NCBI GenBank assembly: GCA_029559155.1
Contig: JAKQCM010000326.1
Location: forward strand, 1-33,634
Direction: 5' to 3'
DNA length: 33,634 nt
Source of the DNA: Chloroflexota bacterium
Lineage (GTDB): Bacteria; Chloroflexota; Anaerolineae; Promineifilales; Promineifilaceae
The notes under the pieces were generated by a model. The model saw only the letters and a program-made list of their open reading frames with translations. It ran no database searches and was not told the origin of the DNA. Of this stretch, positions 9,013-17,249 are shown one piece after another; the first letter of the stretch is position 1, and every line of letters starts with the position of its first letter. The translations under genes were made by a program, and so were the position numbers.

Positions 9013-12000
9013 TTATTCTTCATAGCCGTTCAAATTCAAAGGAATGGCAATGTAAAATGTGCTGCCCTGCCCCCGCTTACTCTGAACCCAGGCCCGGCCG
9101 CCATGCCGCTCGGCAATCGACTTAACAATCGCCAGCCCCAGGCCAGATCCCTTCACCTTCTCTGTCCCCCGCTCTTTCACGCGATAAAACCGCTCAAACA
9201 GGCGCATCTGGTCCTGCTCCGGTATGCCCGGCCCATGGTCTGCAACGCTAAAAACTACTTCGGCGTTGGCCCGCTCTGCCGATAGTTTCATCGCGCCGCT
9301 GTCCGGCGCGTATTTGATGGCGTTGGTGAGCAAATTGGTCAACGCCTGCCGCAGCAGAGGTTTGTCGGCAATCAGCACCAACTCTTTCGGCTCGACGCCT
9401 ACTTCCAATTTGATGCCGCTCAGGTGGGCGTGCTGCCAGAATTCTGTGGCCAGATCGGCCAGCAGCGGTTCCACCTCGATGGCCTGATTACGCAGCTTAA
9501 CGCCCGATTCAATCCGCCCCAGATCGAGCAAATCGTTAACCAGTTTGGCCATCTGGTCAATGCCGCCCATGATTTTATCGACATAATCTTGCTGCTTGTC
9601 GTTCAGGTCGCCGACCATCGGCAGCATGGTGGCATAACCGCGCATAAAAGTCAGCGGGCTGCGCAAATCGTGCGAAACCGTGCTGACAAAGTCAGATTTC
9701 ATCGCGTCGATTTCTTTTAGATGGCTGATGTCGTGCAGCACAGCCACGCGGCCCATCACCTGGCCATCGCCGCCAATGATGGTGGAGGTGCTGGTGTAGT
9801 AAACACGGCCGTCTGCCAGCGGAATTTCGCGGTTTGGCTGCTGCTCGTCCTGGTTCGACAGCACGGCAACCAAGGGTTCTATGGTAAACACATCGGCAAT
9901 GGGACGGCCGTTCACTTCACTCGCTTTCAACTCAAACAACAATTCCGCCGCCCGGTTCACCAACAAAATCCGCTGCGTGCGATCTGTCACTATCACGGCA
10001 TCCGACGTACTTTCCAGCACCGCCGACAGCCGCCGACGGCCGCTTTCGGCCGTGGCATACAGGCGGGCGTTATCGACCAACACGGCCGCCTGCCCGGCCA
10101 GGGTCTTCAATAAATTGTGCTCCGTCGAATCAAAACGATGGGGCGAGCGATACCCCAGCCACAACACACCCTGAAACCGATCCTTGGCATTGAGCGGCAG
10201 CGCCATCAGGGCGGAAACCGGCAAATCCGCTTCGTCGTCCAATTGCAGCGCGGCGCGAATTTCGGCCGGCGTTTCCAGCAGCAGCTCGGCTTTGCGGCGC
10301 AGGGCCTTACGAATGGGGCGGTCCAGGGCCGCCATCGTATCCGCCCCCGCGCCCTCTCCATACGTCAGGGGATAACCGCCGCTGGGAGCAGTCACAACTG
10401 CCCGCGCCCCGGAAGCGCCGGTGCCGCGCACCGCGCCGCGCAAAATCGCCGGCAGTCCCTGGCCTATGTCCAGGCTGGCGGAAACATCGTGGCTGACGCC
10501 TAGCAGCAAAGAAAGCTCGTTCAGACGCTGCTTGATGGAGCGCTGCATGTGGGCGAACGCTTTGGTAAGCTGCCCGATTTCGTCGTCGCGCTGGTCGGCG
10601 GTTTCGGGCCGCCAGTTGCCGCCCGCGGCCAAAGTCTCGGAGGCATTGACCAATTCGGTGATCGGCCTGGTAATGTCGCGGCCCATGAGGGCGAAGATGA
10701 TGTAGAAAACGGCCGTAATCACCAACATCACCAGCGCCAACGGCACGCCAATGCTAACCGCCAGGTTTAGCACCGTGTCGTATGGCGCAGTCACCACCAC
10801 CGTCCAGGGATGCGTCTCGCCGCGCACAAAATAAACCAGTTCGCGGGCGTTCGTTTGCCCCTCACGCCCCTGATAAGCCACGCCGGGCGGCGTCTCATCG
10901 GTGACGATCTGGCGGTCGATTTCCTCCGGCAGTCGCCACGTTTGCAGCAATTGGCTTGCATCTGCATGAGCCACGATCTGCTCGTTTTCATCCAGCACAA
11001 AACCTGCCCCGCGCCCCACCGTACCTTTCATGCCCACGATCAAATCATTGAGCGACAACGAAGGCACACGCCCCACCAACGCCGCCGCCGGTTCGCCAGA
11101 CGCTGAAAGCACGGGCACAACAAAACTCAACACATACTCGTCGCCGGCTGACGAGGCCGTGGCCGTTTCAGATTGGTTGGCCTGCAAGGCAGCAGCCACC
11201 GCCACCTTTTCCCGGTCGGAAAGCGTCACCTGGGTCACGTCCTCGGGATAAAAAGCGGTGATGGTCTGATCCGCATTCACCAACAAGATACGACGATAAA
11301 ATGGATTGACGCGGAATAACTGCTGCAACACTTTTTCCGAATCGGCCGGATTTGCCACCAGCAGTTGGTCATCGTTGTTGTAGAGGGTGAGCAGATTTTG
11401 CAGGTTGGCGCGAAAATCGGGGATTTGGGCGGATACAGTCTGGGCGTCATGGGCCATCTGGTTGACCACCAACCGCGTGGAGACATTGACGGCGACGTTG
11501 TAAACCACAAAAACCATCAATGCCAGGACTAGTCCCACAAACAGCACAAAATTGGCCAGCAACCGGTAGCGCAGGCTGCGCTGCCAGGGTGTGGGAATCA
11601 GCGGTTTGGCGGGAGGGACCAGCTGGGGCAGGCCCAGCAAGATGAGCTTGACGATGATGCCGCCAAGCAGTCCTTCCAGAAACAGGGGGAGTAAATTGGC
11701 GGTGGCGGTGGAAATTGCCAGGTCTACGGCCGTTAGCGTGCTAACCAGCCCCGCCGCGCCCACAAACGCGGCCAGACCAACCGGCAAAGCCATCACCACC
11801 AGACTCAGCGGCCCGGTAACCACCGGTTGTCGCAGCCAGCGGAACAATCGCCCCTGGTAATGTTGGCGCAGGAAGGCGGAAGCCAGAACGGCCGTCAGTC
11901 CTCCATGAAAAATAGCGAATATCTGGTGAGTCTGGCCGAGGGCCGTGCCCAGTCCGGTAAACAACCCCACCACCAGCGCCGCCAATGGATTGAGCACAGC

Positions 12001-12312
12001 GGCAGCCAAAAGGAGGGGAACGGCCGTAAACGGAACCAACGCCGTCAAGGGATTTTGCGCGGCGGCGGCCGGCGCCAACTGGTTTTCAAAGGCTACGGGA
12101 ATCGGAAACAACTGGCTGACAAACAAACCGGCCAGCGATAAAAGAGCGCCCAAGGCCCAATCGCGCCGGCTAAATTGACGATATTCCGCGGGCAACGCAT
12201 ATATGATATACGCCAGTAACCCGACATATAGGAGTAACAAAAGGTATTCAAGTGGGTGGTCCGGCAGCGACAAACGAATTGCCCCTGACGCCCCCCATAA
12301 CTCTAGAGGCAT
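9013..12312 (-). CDS. Multi-domain membrane sensor histidine kinase (multi-TM N-terminus, dCache-like, HAMP, GAF, PAS, HisKA, HATPase_c)
   Basis: 1099 aa; H-box 'FVSTVSHDLRSPLTFMRGYATML', N-box 'LTNLLTNAIKYAPDSG', G1/G2 'DHGPGIPEQ', 'GSGLGLAIVKSI'; HAMP 'RDITRPITELVNASETLAAG'. Confidence 0.95.
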   Translation of the reverse strand: MPLELWGASGAIRLSLPDHPLEYLLLLLYVGLLAYIIYALPAEYRQFSRRDWALGALLSLAGLFVSQLFPIPVAFENQLAPAAAAQNPLTALVPFTAVPLLLAAAVLNPLAALVVGLFTGLGTALGQTHQIFAIFHGGLTAVLASAFLRQHYQGRLFRWLRQPVVTGPLSLVVMALPVGLAAFVGAAGLVSTLTAVDLAISTATANLLPLFLEGLLGGIIVKLILLGLPQLVPPAKPLIPTPWQRSLRYRLLANFVLFVGLVLALMVFVVYNVAVNVSTRLVVNQMAHDAQTVSAQIPDFRANLQNLLTLYNNDDQLLVANPADSEKVLQQLFRVNPFYRRILLVNADQTITAFYPEDVTQVTLSDREKVAVAAALQANQSETATASSAGDEYVLSFVVPVLSASGEPAAALVGRVPSLSLNDLIVGMKGTVGRGAGFVLDENEQIVAHADASQLLQTWRLPEEIDRQIVTDETPPGVAYQGREGQTNARELVYFVRGETHPWTVVVTAPYDTVLNLAVSIGVPLALVMLVITAVFYIIFALMGRDITRPITELVNASETLAAGGNWRPETADQRDDEIGQLTKAFAHMQRSIKQRLNELSLLLGVSHDVSASLDIGQGLPAILRGAVRGTGASGARAVVTAPSGGYPLTYGEGAGADTMAALDRPIRKALRRKAELLLETPAEIRAALQLDDEADLPVSALMALPLNAKDRFQGVLWLGYRSPHRFDSTEHNLLKTLAGQAAVLVDNARLYATAESGRRRLSAVLESTSDAVIVTDRTQRILLVNRAAELLFELKASEVNGRPIADVFTIEPLVAVLSNQDEQQPNREIPLADGRVYYTSTSTIIGGDGQVMGRVAVLHDISHLKEIDAMKSDFVSTVSHDLRSPLTFMRGYATMLPMVGDLNDKQQDYVDKIMGGIDQMAKLVNDLLDLGRIESGVKLRNQAIEVEPLLADLATEFWQHAHLSGIKLEVGVEPKELVLIADKPLLRQALTNLLTNAIKYAPDSGAMKLSAERANAEVVFSVADHGPGIPEQDQMRLFERFYRVKERGTEKVKGSGLGLAIVKSIAERHGGRAWVQSKRGQGSTFYIAIPLNLNGYEE

Positions 12313-12504
12313 CTTGTACCTTTTTCAGCCGCGTTACTTCCCGCCTGACGTGAAGATATTTCAAATTGGGGGATGGTATGATCCCTCAGGTAACTTTACA
12401 ATAATCATGAGATTATAACATGCTCAAATAGCCATCGCAATTGACCGTTAACGATGAACCCCGGTGGGTGTTATAATCTGCGAACGTTGGTAACCACACA
12501 AAAA

Positions 12505-12532
12505 ATTGGGGATTGAAGATTGGGGGTTGATA
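12505..12532 (+). repeat. Heptad-iterated short tandem repeat
   Basis: aattggg gattgaa gattggg ggttgat: four degenerate 7-mers in an intergenic region. Confidence 0.55.
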
Positions 12533-12629
12533 GCGTCTCCAATCGCCAAACGCCTGTGCCCGTTACACACTTTATTGGCCTGCTGTGTCGTCGTAAATGT
12601 GTACGGGAAAGGGGTAAAACAAGAAGCCT

Positions 12630-12908
12630 ATGTCTGAATACATTGAAATCGAAACTGAATTTGGCGATGACGGCCGTTCCCTCTTCGTCACCACCAATCT
12701 GGCCCTCACCGACGGGAACAAGGAAACCTATGCTTCTCTCGATGAAATGGAGGAAGGCTCGCCATTGTCGCAAGCAATCTCCGTAATTGACGGTATTGAG
12801 CACCTGACCTTAAACGGCCGTACCCTCACCCTTATCCGCCAACCAGAAGCCCCCTGGCACCACATCGTCGCCGATTTGTCAGCGGTGCTGAAGGACTTTT
12901 TTTTGTAG
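12630..12908 (+). CDS. Stand-alone Nfu/NifU N-terminal (Nfu_N) domain protein
   Basis: 92 aa; 'SPLSQAISVIDGIEHLTLNGRTLTLIRQPEAPWHHIVADLSAVLKDFF' matches the Nfu_N pattern; no C-terminal CxxC NifU domain. Confidence 0.72.
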   Translation: MSEYIEIETEFGDDGRSLFVTTNLALTDGNKETYASLDEMEEGSPLSQAISVIDGIEHLTLNGRTLTLIRQPEAPWHHIVADLSAVLKDFFL

Positions 12909-12920
12909 GAAAAGCGTTTG

Positions 12921-12956
12921 TTGGTTTGTTGGTTTGTTAGCCAACCAACAAACCAA
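12921..12956. repeat. Short-tandem-repeat hairpin (8-bp period)
   Basis: Perfect 14-bp stem ttggtttgttggtt/aaccaacaaaccaa, 8-nt loop. Confidence 0.85.
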
Positions 12957-12969
12957 CCTCACCCTCCCA

Positions 12970-14472
12970 ATGCCCCGCAAACCCTCCCCCACCGCCATCC
13001 TGGCCGTCGTCGCCTTTGGCGTCTTCGTCGCCGCCGACGACCTGACAGTGGTCTCCACCATGCTGCGGCCAATCGTCTTCGATCTGGGCATCCCCCTGCC
13101 GGATGGGCTGGATCAGGCCGCGTGGATTGTCAACGTCTACCTCATCGCCTACGTCGTCGTCATGCCTTTTGTGGGGCGTCTGAGCGATTTGATTGGGCGG
13201 CGGGCGGTGTACGTGGGCGCGCTGGCCCTGTTCCTGGCCGGCTCGATTTGGGTGCCGCTGGCGGGTAGTTTTAACAGTTTTCTGGCCGGACGGGTGTTAA
13301 CGGCCGTTGGCGGCGGCGCCATGGTCCCGGTGGGCATGGCCGTGTTGGGCGATGTGTACCCGCGTGATAAGCGCGCCACGGCCCTGGGCGCGCTGGGAGC
13401 CATCGACACCGCCGGTTGGGTGTGGGGACCGCTCTACGGCGCGCTGCTCATCCGTTTTTTAAGCTGGCGCTGGCAGTTCTACCTGAACATCCCGCTGGCC
13501 CTCATCGGCATCGCCGCCGCCTGGTGGGCGCTGGCCGATCTGCCCCGCCCTGCCCGCAACGAGCGCATCGACTGGTGGGGAACCATCGCCCTTTCCCTGT
13601 CCCTGCTGGCCCTGAATATCGCCCTGCTCAACAGCGGCGACGTGCAAAGCGCCGGTGGTTTTGCCAGTCTTAACGGCAGCCGACCGGCCGTCTCCTGGCC
13701 TTATTACCTGGCGTCTCTAATTAGTTTCGCCATCTTTTTATTTATTGAATCGCGCAGCGCCAGCCCGCTTATTCCCCTTTCTCTCTTTCGCCGCCGCAAT
13801 TTTGGCACGGCCGTTTTCATCAATTTCCTCACCGGCAGCGTGCTCATCATCGCCATGGTCAACGTGCCGCTCATCGTCAACGTGCTGGCGGTGGATGTGG
13901 CGGAAGCGTCCCTGCTCAGCGGCGGGCTGCTCAGCGGCATGACGCTGGCGATGGCCATTTTTGCTTACGTGGGCGGCCGCCTGACGGAACGCTGGCGCTA
14001 CCGGCCGGTCACACTGGTAGGGTTGTGGTTGTGTGCGCTGGCTTTTAATTGGATGGGCCGCTGGCAGGCCACGGCCGTTGGCGACCACACCCCATATGCG
14101 CAGATGGCCTGGCAGTTGGTGGTGCTGGGTGTGGGTTTTGGGCTGGTAATTGCGCCGGTGGGAACGGCCGTCATCAACGCCGCCCCCGACGACCAGCGCG
14201 GCGTCGCTTCCAGTCTGGTTATCGTCATGCGCCTCATCGGCATGAGCGTGGGGCTGTCCGGCCTGACGGCCTGGGGCCTGCGCCGCTTCGACGTCCTGCG
14301 CACCCAGATCACCCTGCCCGATCTGCCCCTCAGCGACCCGGCTTACCAGCAAGCCATCGTCGACGGCCTGACCCACGTCACCGTCGCCGTCCTGACCGAA
14401 ACGTTTCTCATCTCCGTGCTGCTGGTGGCGCTGGCCTGGGTGATAGCCCTGGCTTTGAAGCCGGACGGGTAA
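12970..14472 (+). CDS. MFS transporter, DHA2-like (about 14 TM)
   Basis: Long hydrophobic ORF, 'VMPFVGRLSDLIGRRAVYVGALALFLAGS', 'LTAVGGGAMVPVGMAVLGDVYPRDKRATALG'. Start at MPRKPSP. Confidence 0.93.
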   Translation: MPRKPSPTAILAVVAFGVFVAADDLTVVSTMLRPIVFDLGIPLPDGLDQAAWIVNVYLIAYVVVMPFVGRLSDLIGRRAVYVGALALFLAGSIWVPLAGSFNSFLAGRVLTAVGGGAMVPVGMAVLGDVYPRDKRATALGALGAIDTAGWVWGPLYGALLIRFLSWRWQFYLNIPLALIGIAAAWWALADLPRPARNERIDWWGTIALSLSLLALNIALLNSGDVQSAGGFASLNGSRPAVSWPYYLASLISFAIFLFIESRSASPLIPLSLFRRRNFGTAVFINFLTGSVLIIAMVNVPLIVNVLAVDVAEASLLSGGLLSGMTLAMAIFAYVGGRLTERWRYRPVTLVGLWLCALAFNWMGRWQATAVGDHTPYAQMAWQLVVLGVGFGLVIAPVGTAVINAAPDDQRGVASSLVIVMRLIGMSVGLSGLTAWGLRRFDVLRTQITLPDLPLSDPAYQQAIVDGLTHVTVAVLTETFLISVLLVALAWVIALALKPDG

Positions 14473-14477
14473 AAATG

Positions 14478-14527
14478 GAGACGGGAGACTGGAGATTGGA
14501 GATTGGCAAGTCTCCAGTCCCCGGTCT
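14478..14527. repeat. Heptad tandem-repeat fold-back element
   Basis: ggagacg ggagact ggagatt ggagatt gg followed by ctccagtccccggtct (14/16 complementarity). Confidence 0.75.
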
Positions 14528-14597
14528 CTGCTATTTGACACATATTCTCCCATCCTATTAAAATGCAGGCACAGGCAAACGCCGGGAGGGAAGACGC

Positions 14598-15158
14598 ATG
14601 CTGGCGGAAAAAACGAAAGAACGCACCATGACAGCCGAACAACTGGCCCAATTGTCACCCGAAGCCAGTCGCGGCGAACTCATTGAGGGGGAATTTGTTG
14701 CCACGTCACCAGCAGGACAGATGCACGGAGAAATTGCAGCCACGATTTTGATCATGCTTGGACAGTTTGCCCGCCGACAAAACCTCGGCAGGGTGTACGC
14801 GGCGGAAACAGGCTTTGTTCTCAAGCGCCAGCCAGATACCGTGCGCGCGCCAGACGTGGCCTTTGTGCGGGCAGAGCGGTTGAGCGCAGTGACGCCGCCC
14901 ACCGGCTTTTTTGATGGACCGCCCGATCTGGCGGTTGAGGTTGTGTCGCCCAGTGAAACGCTGGCGGAAATCGAAGGCAAGCTGCTGGATTATCTGGACA
15001 GCGGCGTGCAGGTCGTGTGGCTGGTTTACCCGACGACGCGCACAATCACCGTCTATCACTCGTTAACGGCCGTGCGCACCCTGACCATCAACGATACCCT
15101 CGACTGCGAAACCCTGCTGCCCGGCTTCTCCGCCCCCGTTCAAGAGATATTCGCCTGA
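14598..15158 (+). CDS. Uma2 family (DUF820) endonuclease-like protein
   Basis: 'YELIEGE'-like 'RGELIEGEFVATSPAGQMHGEIAATI', 'APDVAFVRAER', 'PPDLAVEVVSPSETLAEIEGKLLDYLDSGVQVVWLVYP'. Confidence 0.93.
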   Translation: MLAEKTKERTMTAEQLAQLSPEASRGELIEGEFVATSPAGQMHGEIAATILIMLGQFARRQNLGRVYAAETGFVLKRQPDTVRAPDVAFVRAERLSAVTPPTGFFDGPPDLAVEVVSPSETLAEIEGKLLDYLDSGVQVVWLVYPTTRTITVYHSLTAVRTLTINDTLDCETLLPGFSAPVQEIFA

Positions 15159-15181
15159 TCAAATCCCCAATCATCAAACAA

Positions 15182-15214
15182 AAAGGCCCGGCAGACTATG
15201 TTTGCCGGGCCTTT
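15182..15214. terminator. Bidirectional intrinsic terminator between uma2 and aspS (convergent)
   Basis: aaaggcccggca..tgccgggccttt 12-bp stem with flanking A/T runs. Confidence 0.75.
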
Positions 15215-15242
15215 CTCTTTACTCTCGCTCTTGCTCTTTGCT

Positions 15243-17027
15243 CTAGCTCTTCGGCTTATCGCGCAGGGCCAGGGCGATTTGCAGTTCGTTTAGCTGCTTC
15301 TGGGCCACCTCCGACGGCGTGTCGGACATGAGATCGGTGGCCTGAGCGGTCTTGGGGAAAGCCATAACCTCACGGATGTTGGGTTCGCCGGCCATCAGGG
15401 CCACCAGGCGGTCGATGCCCGGGGCGATGCCGCCGTGGGGCGGCGCGCCGTACTCAAAGGCTTCCAGCATGTGACCGAACTGGTCCATCGCTTCCTCGAA
15501 GGAGAAGCCGATGAGTTCCATGATTTTGCGCTGTAACGGCCGTTCATGGATTCTGATACTCCCGCCGGCCACCTCAAATCCGTTGCACACCAGGTCATAC
15601 TGCTCGCTGAGGACCGAACCGGGGTCGGTATCCAGCAGCGGAATTTGTTCCCGCTTGGGCGCGGTAAACATATGGTGGCTGGGCGCGTAATGGCCGTCCT
15701 CCAGATGCTCCTCGAACAGCGGGAAGTCAATCACCCAGCAAAAGGCCAAGGTGTTGGTGTTTTTCAGGCCCAGGCGTGTGCCCATCTCGTCGCGCAGCGC
15801 GCCGAGCACGCTGTACACCACGTGCTTCACGTCACTGGCGAACAGCAGCAGGTCGCCCGGTTTCGCGCCCAGGCGCTCCGTCAGGGAGACGAGTTGATCA
15901 ACGGTGAAGAACTTGGTGATGAAGCCCTTCATCTCGCCCGTTTCCGGGTCCAGGGCCATCGTCGCCAGCCCTTTCGCGCCGTTGGCTTTGGCAATGTCTT
16001 CCAATTCGCCGACTTCTTTGCGGCTGTAGCCGCCCGCGCCGGGCACGCAGATGGCCTTCACTGGATGACCGGCGGCCACGTTTTCGGCGAAGACTTTGAA
16101 GGCGCTGCTGCCGGCGATGTCGGATACGTCGACCAGTTCCAGGCCGTAGCGGATGTCCGGGCGGTCGGTGCCGAAGCGGTCCATCGCTTCACGGTAGCTG
16201 AGACGGGGGAAGACGTCGTGAGCCAGGGGGACCAGGCTGGTGTGTTTGACCATCCCCACCATCAAGCCTTCGATGAGGTCCAGGATGTCGTCGCGCTCGA
16301 CGAAACTCATTTCCATGTCCAGCTGGGTGAATTCCGGCTGCCGGTCGGCGCGCAGGTCTTCGTCGCGGAAGCAGCGGGCGATCTGGAAGTAACGCTCGTA
16401 GCCGGCGACCATGAGGAGCTGTTTGAGCTGCTGCGGACTTTGCGGCAAAGCGTAGAATTTGCCGGGATGGACGCGGCTAGGGACCAGGTAGTCGCGCGCG
16501 CCTTCGGGCGTGGATTTGAAGAGGATGGGGGTTTCAATTTCGATGAAACCACGGTTGTCCAGATAGTCGCGGATGAATTTGACGGCGCGATGGCGGATCA
16601 TCAGGTTGCGCTGCATTTTTTCGCGGCGCAGGTCCAGGTAGCGGAATTTGAGGCGCAGGGTTTCATCCACCACCTCATCGCGGTCGATGAGGAAGGGGGG
16701 CGTTTTGGCCGGGTTCAGCACAGTCACGGAGTCGGCCAGGACTTCGATATCGCCGGTGTCCAGGCCGGGGTTTTCCAGCCCTTCGGGGCGGCGGGAGACT
16801 TCGCCGGTGACTTGCAGCACGTATTCGCTGCGCACCTGTTGAGCCAGGTTGAAGGCTTCTTGGGAACGGCCGGCGTTGACAACAACCTGGGTTTTGCCGT
16901 CGCGGTCGCGCAGGTCGATGAAAATGACGCCGCCCATGTCGCGGCGGCGGTTGACCCAACCGGCCAGGGTCACGGTTTGTCCGATATGGTCGGCGCGTAG
17001 TTCGCCGCAAGAGTGTGTTTTGAGCAT
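15243..17027 (-). CDS. aspS: Aspartyl-tRNA synthetase (bacterial type with GAD insertion)
   Basis: 'HSCGELRADHIGQTVTLAGWVNRRRDMGGVIFIDLRDR', 'FRDEDLRADRQPEFTQLDMEMSF', 'GIAPGIDRLVALMAGEPNIREVMAFPKT'. Start at MLKTHS (ORF track extends to 17042), preceded by GAGGAAGG. Confidence 0.98.
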   Translation of the reverse strand: MLKTHSCGELRADHIGQTVTLAGWVNRRRDMGGVIFIDLRDRDGKTQVVVNAGRSQEAFNLAQQVRSEYVLQVTGEVSRRPEGLENPGLDTGDIEVLADSVTVLNPAKTPPFLIDRDEVVDETLRLKFRYLDLRREKMQRNLMIRHRAVKFIRDYLDNRGFIEIETPILFKSTPEGARDYLVPSRVHPGKFYALPQSPQQLKQLLMVAGYERYFQIARCFRDEDLRADRQPEFTQLDMEMSFVERDDILDLIEGLMVGMVKHTSLVPLAHDVFPRLSYREAMDRFGTDRPDIRYGLELVDVSDIAGSSAFKVFAENVAAGHPVKAICVPGAGGYSRKEVGELEDIAKANGAKGLATMALDPETGEMKGFITKFFTVDQLVSLTERLGAKPGDLLLFASDVKHVVYSVLGALRDEMGTRLGLKNTNTLAFCWVIDFPLFEEHLEDGHYAPSHHMFTAPKREQIPLLDTDPGSVLSEQYDLVCNGFEVAGGSIRIHERPLQRKIMELIGFSFEEAMDQFGHMLEAFEYGAPPHGGIAPGIDRLVALMAGEPNIREVMAFPKTAQATDLMSDTPSEVAQKQLNELQIALALRDKPKS

Positions 17028-17188
17028 GTTTACCTTCCTCACGAATCAGGGCGCAGTGGACTGCGCCCTGTAAAAGTAAGGGCATTTTATCATGGGGCCA
17101 AGGTGGTAACAAGACTTATCGTTAATTGTGCTGTGGGGAGTGTTTGTCGGACGTGGAAACCTGGTTGTGGAGGATGGGAACTTGATTG

Positions 17189-17243
17189 TTAGATTGGTCC
17201 AATCTTTCCAGATTGGACCAATCTAAAAGGGTTTGCGTATAAT
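17189..17243 (+). promoter_or_regulatory. Twin-palindrome operator plus -10 element upstream of the glycosidase-like gene
   Basis: Two AGATTGG(T/A)CCAATCT palindromes (17191-17205, 17210-17224) forming a 17-bp perfect fold-back, then TATAAT at 17238-17243. Confidence 0.6.
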
Positions 17244-17249
17244 CCGGTG

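Noticed and set aside
13738-14658. 306-aa minus ORF opposite the MFS gene
   Set aside because: His/Gln/Pro-rich antisense shadow; no domain signature.
15546-17000. 484-aa plus-strand ORF opposite aspS
   Set aside because: Shadow ORF from high-GC codon structure; composition is nonsensical and aspS on the other strand is certain.
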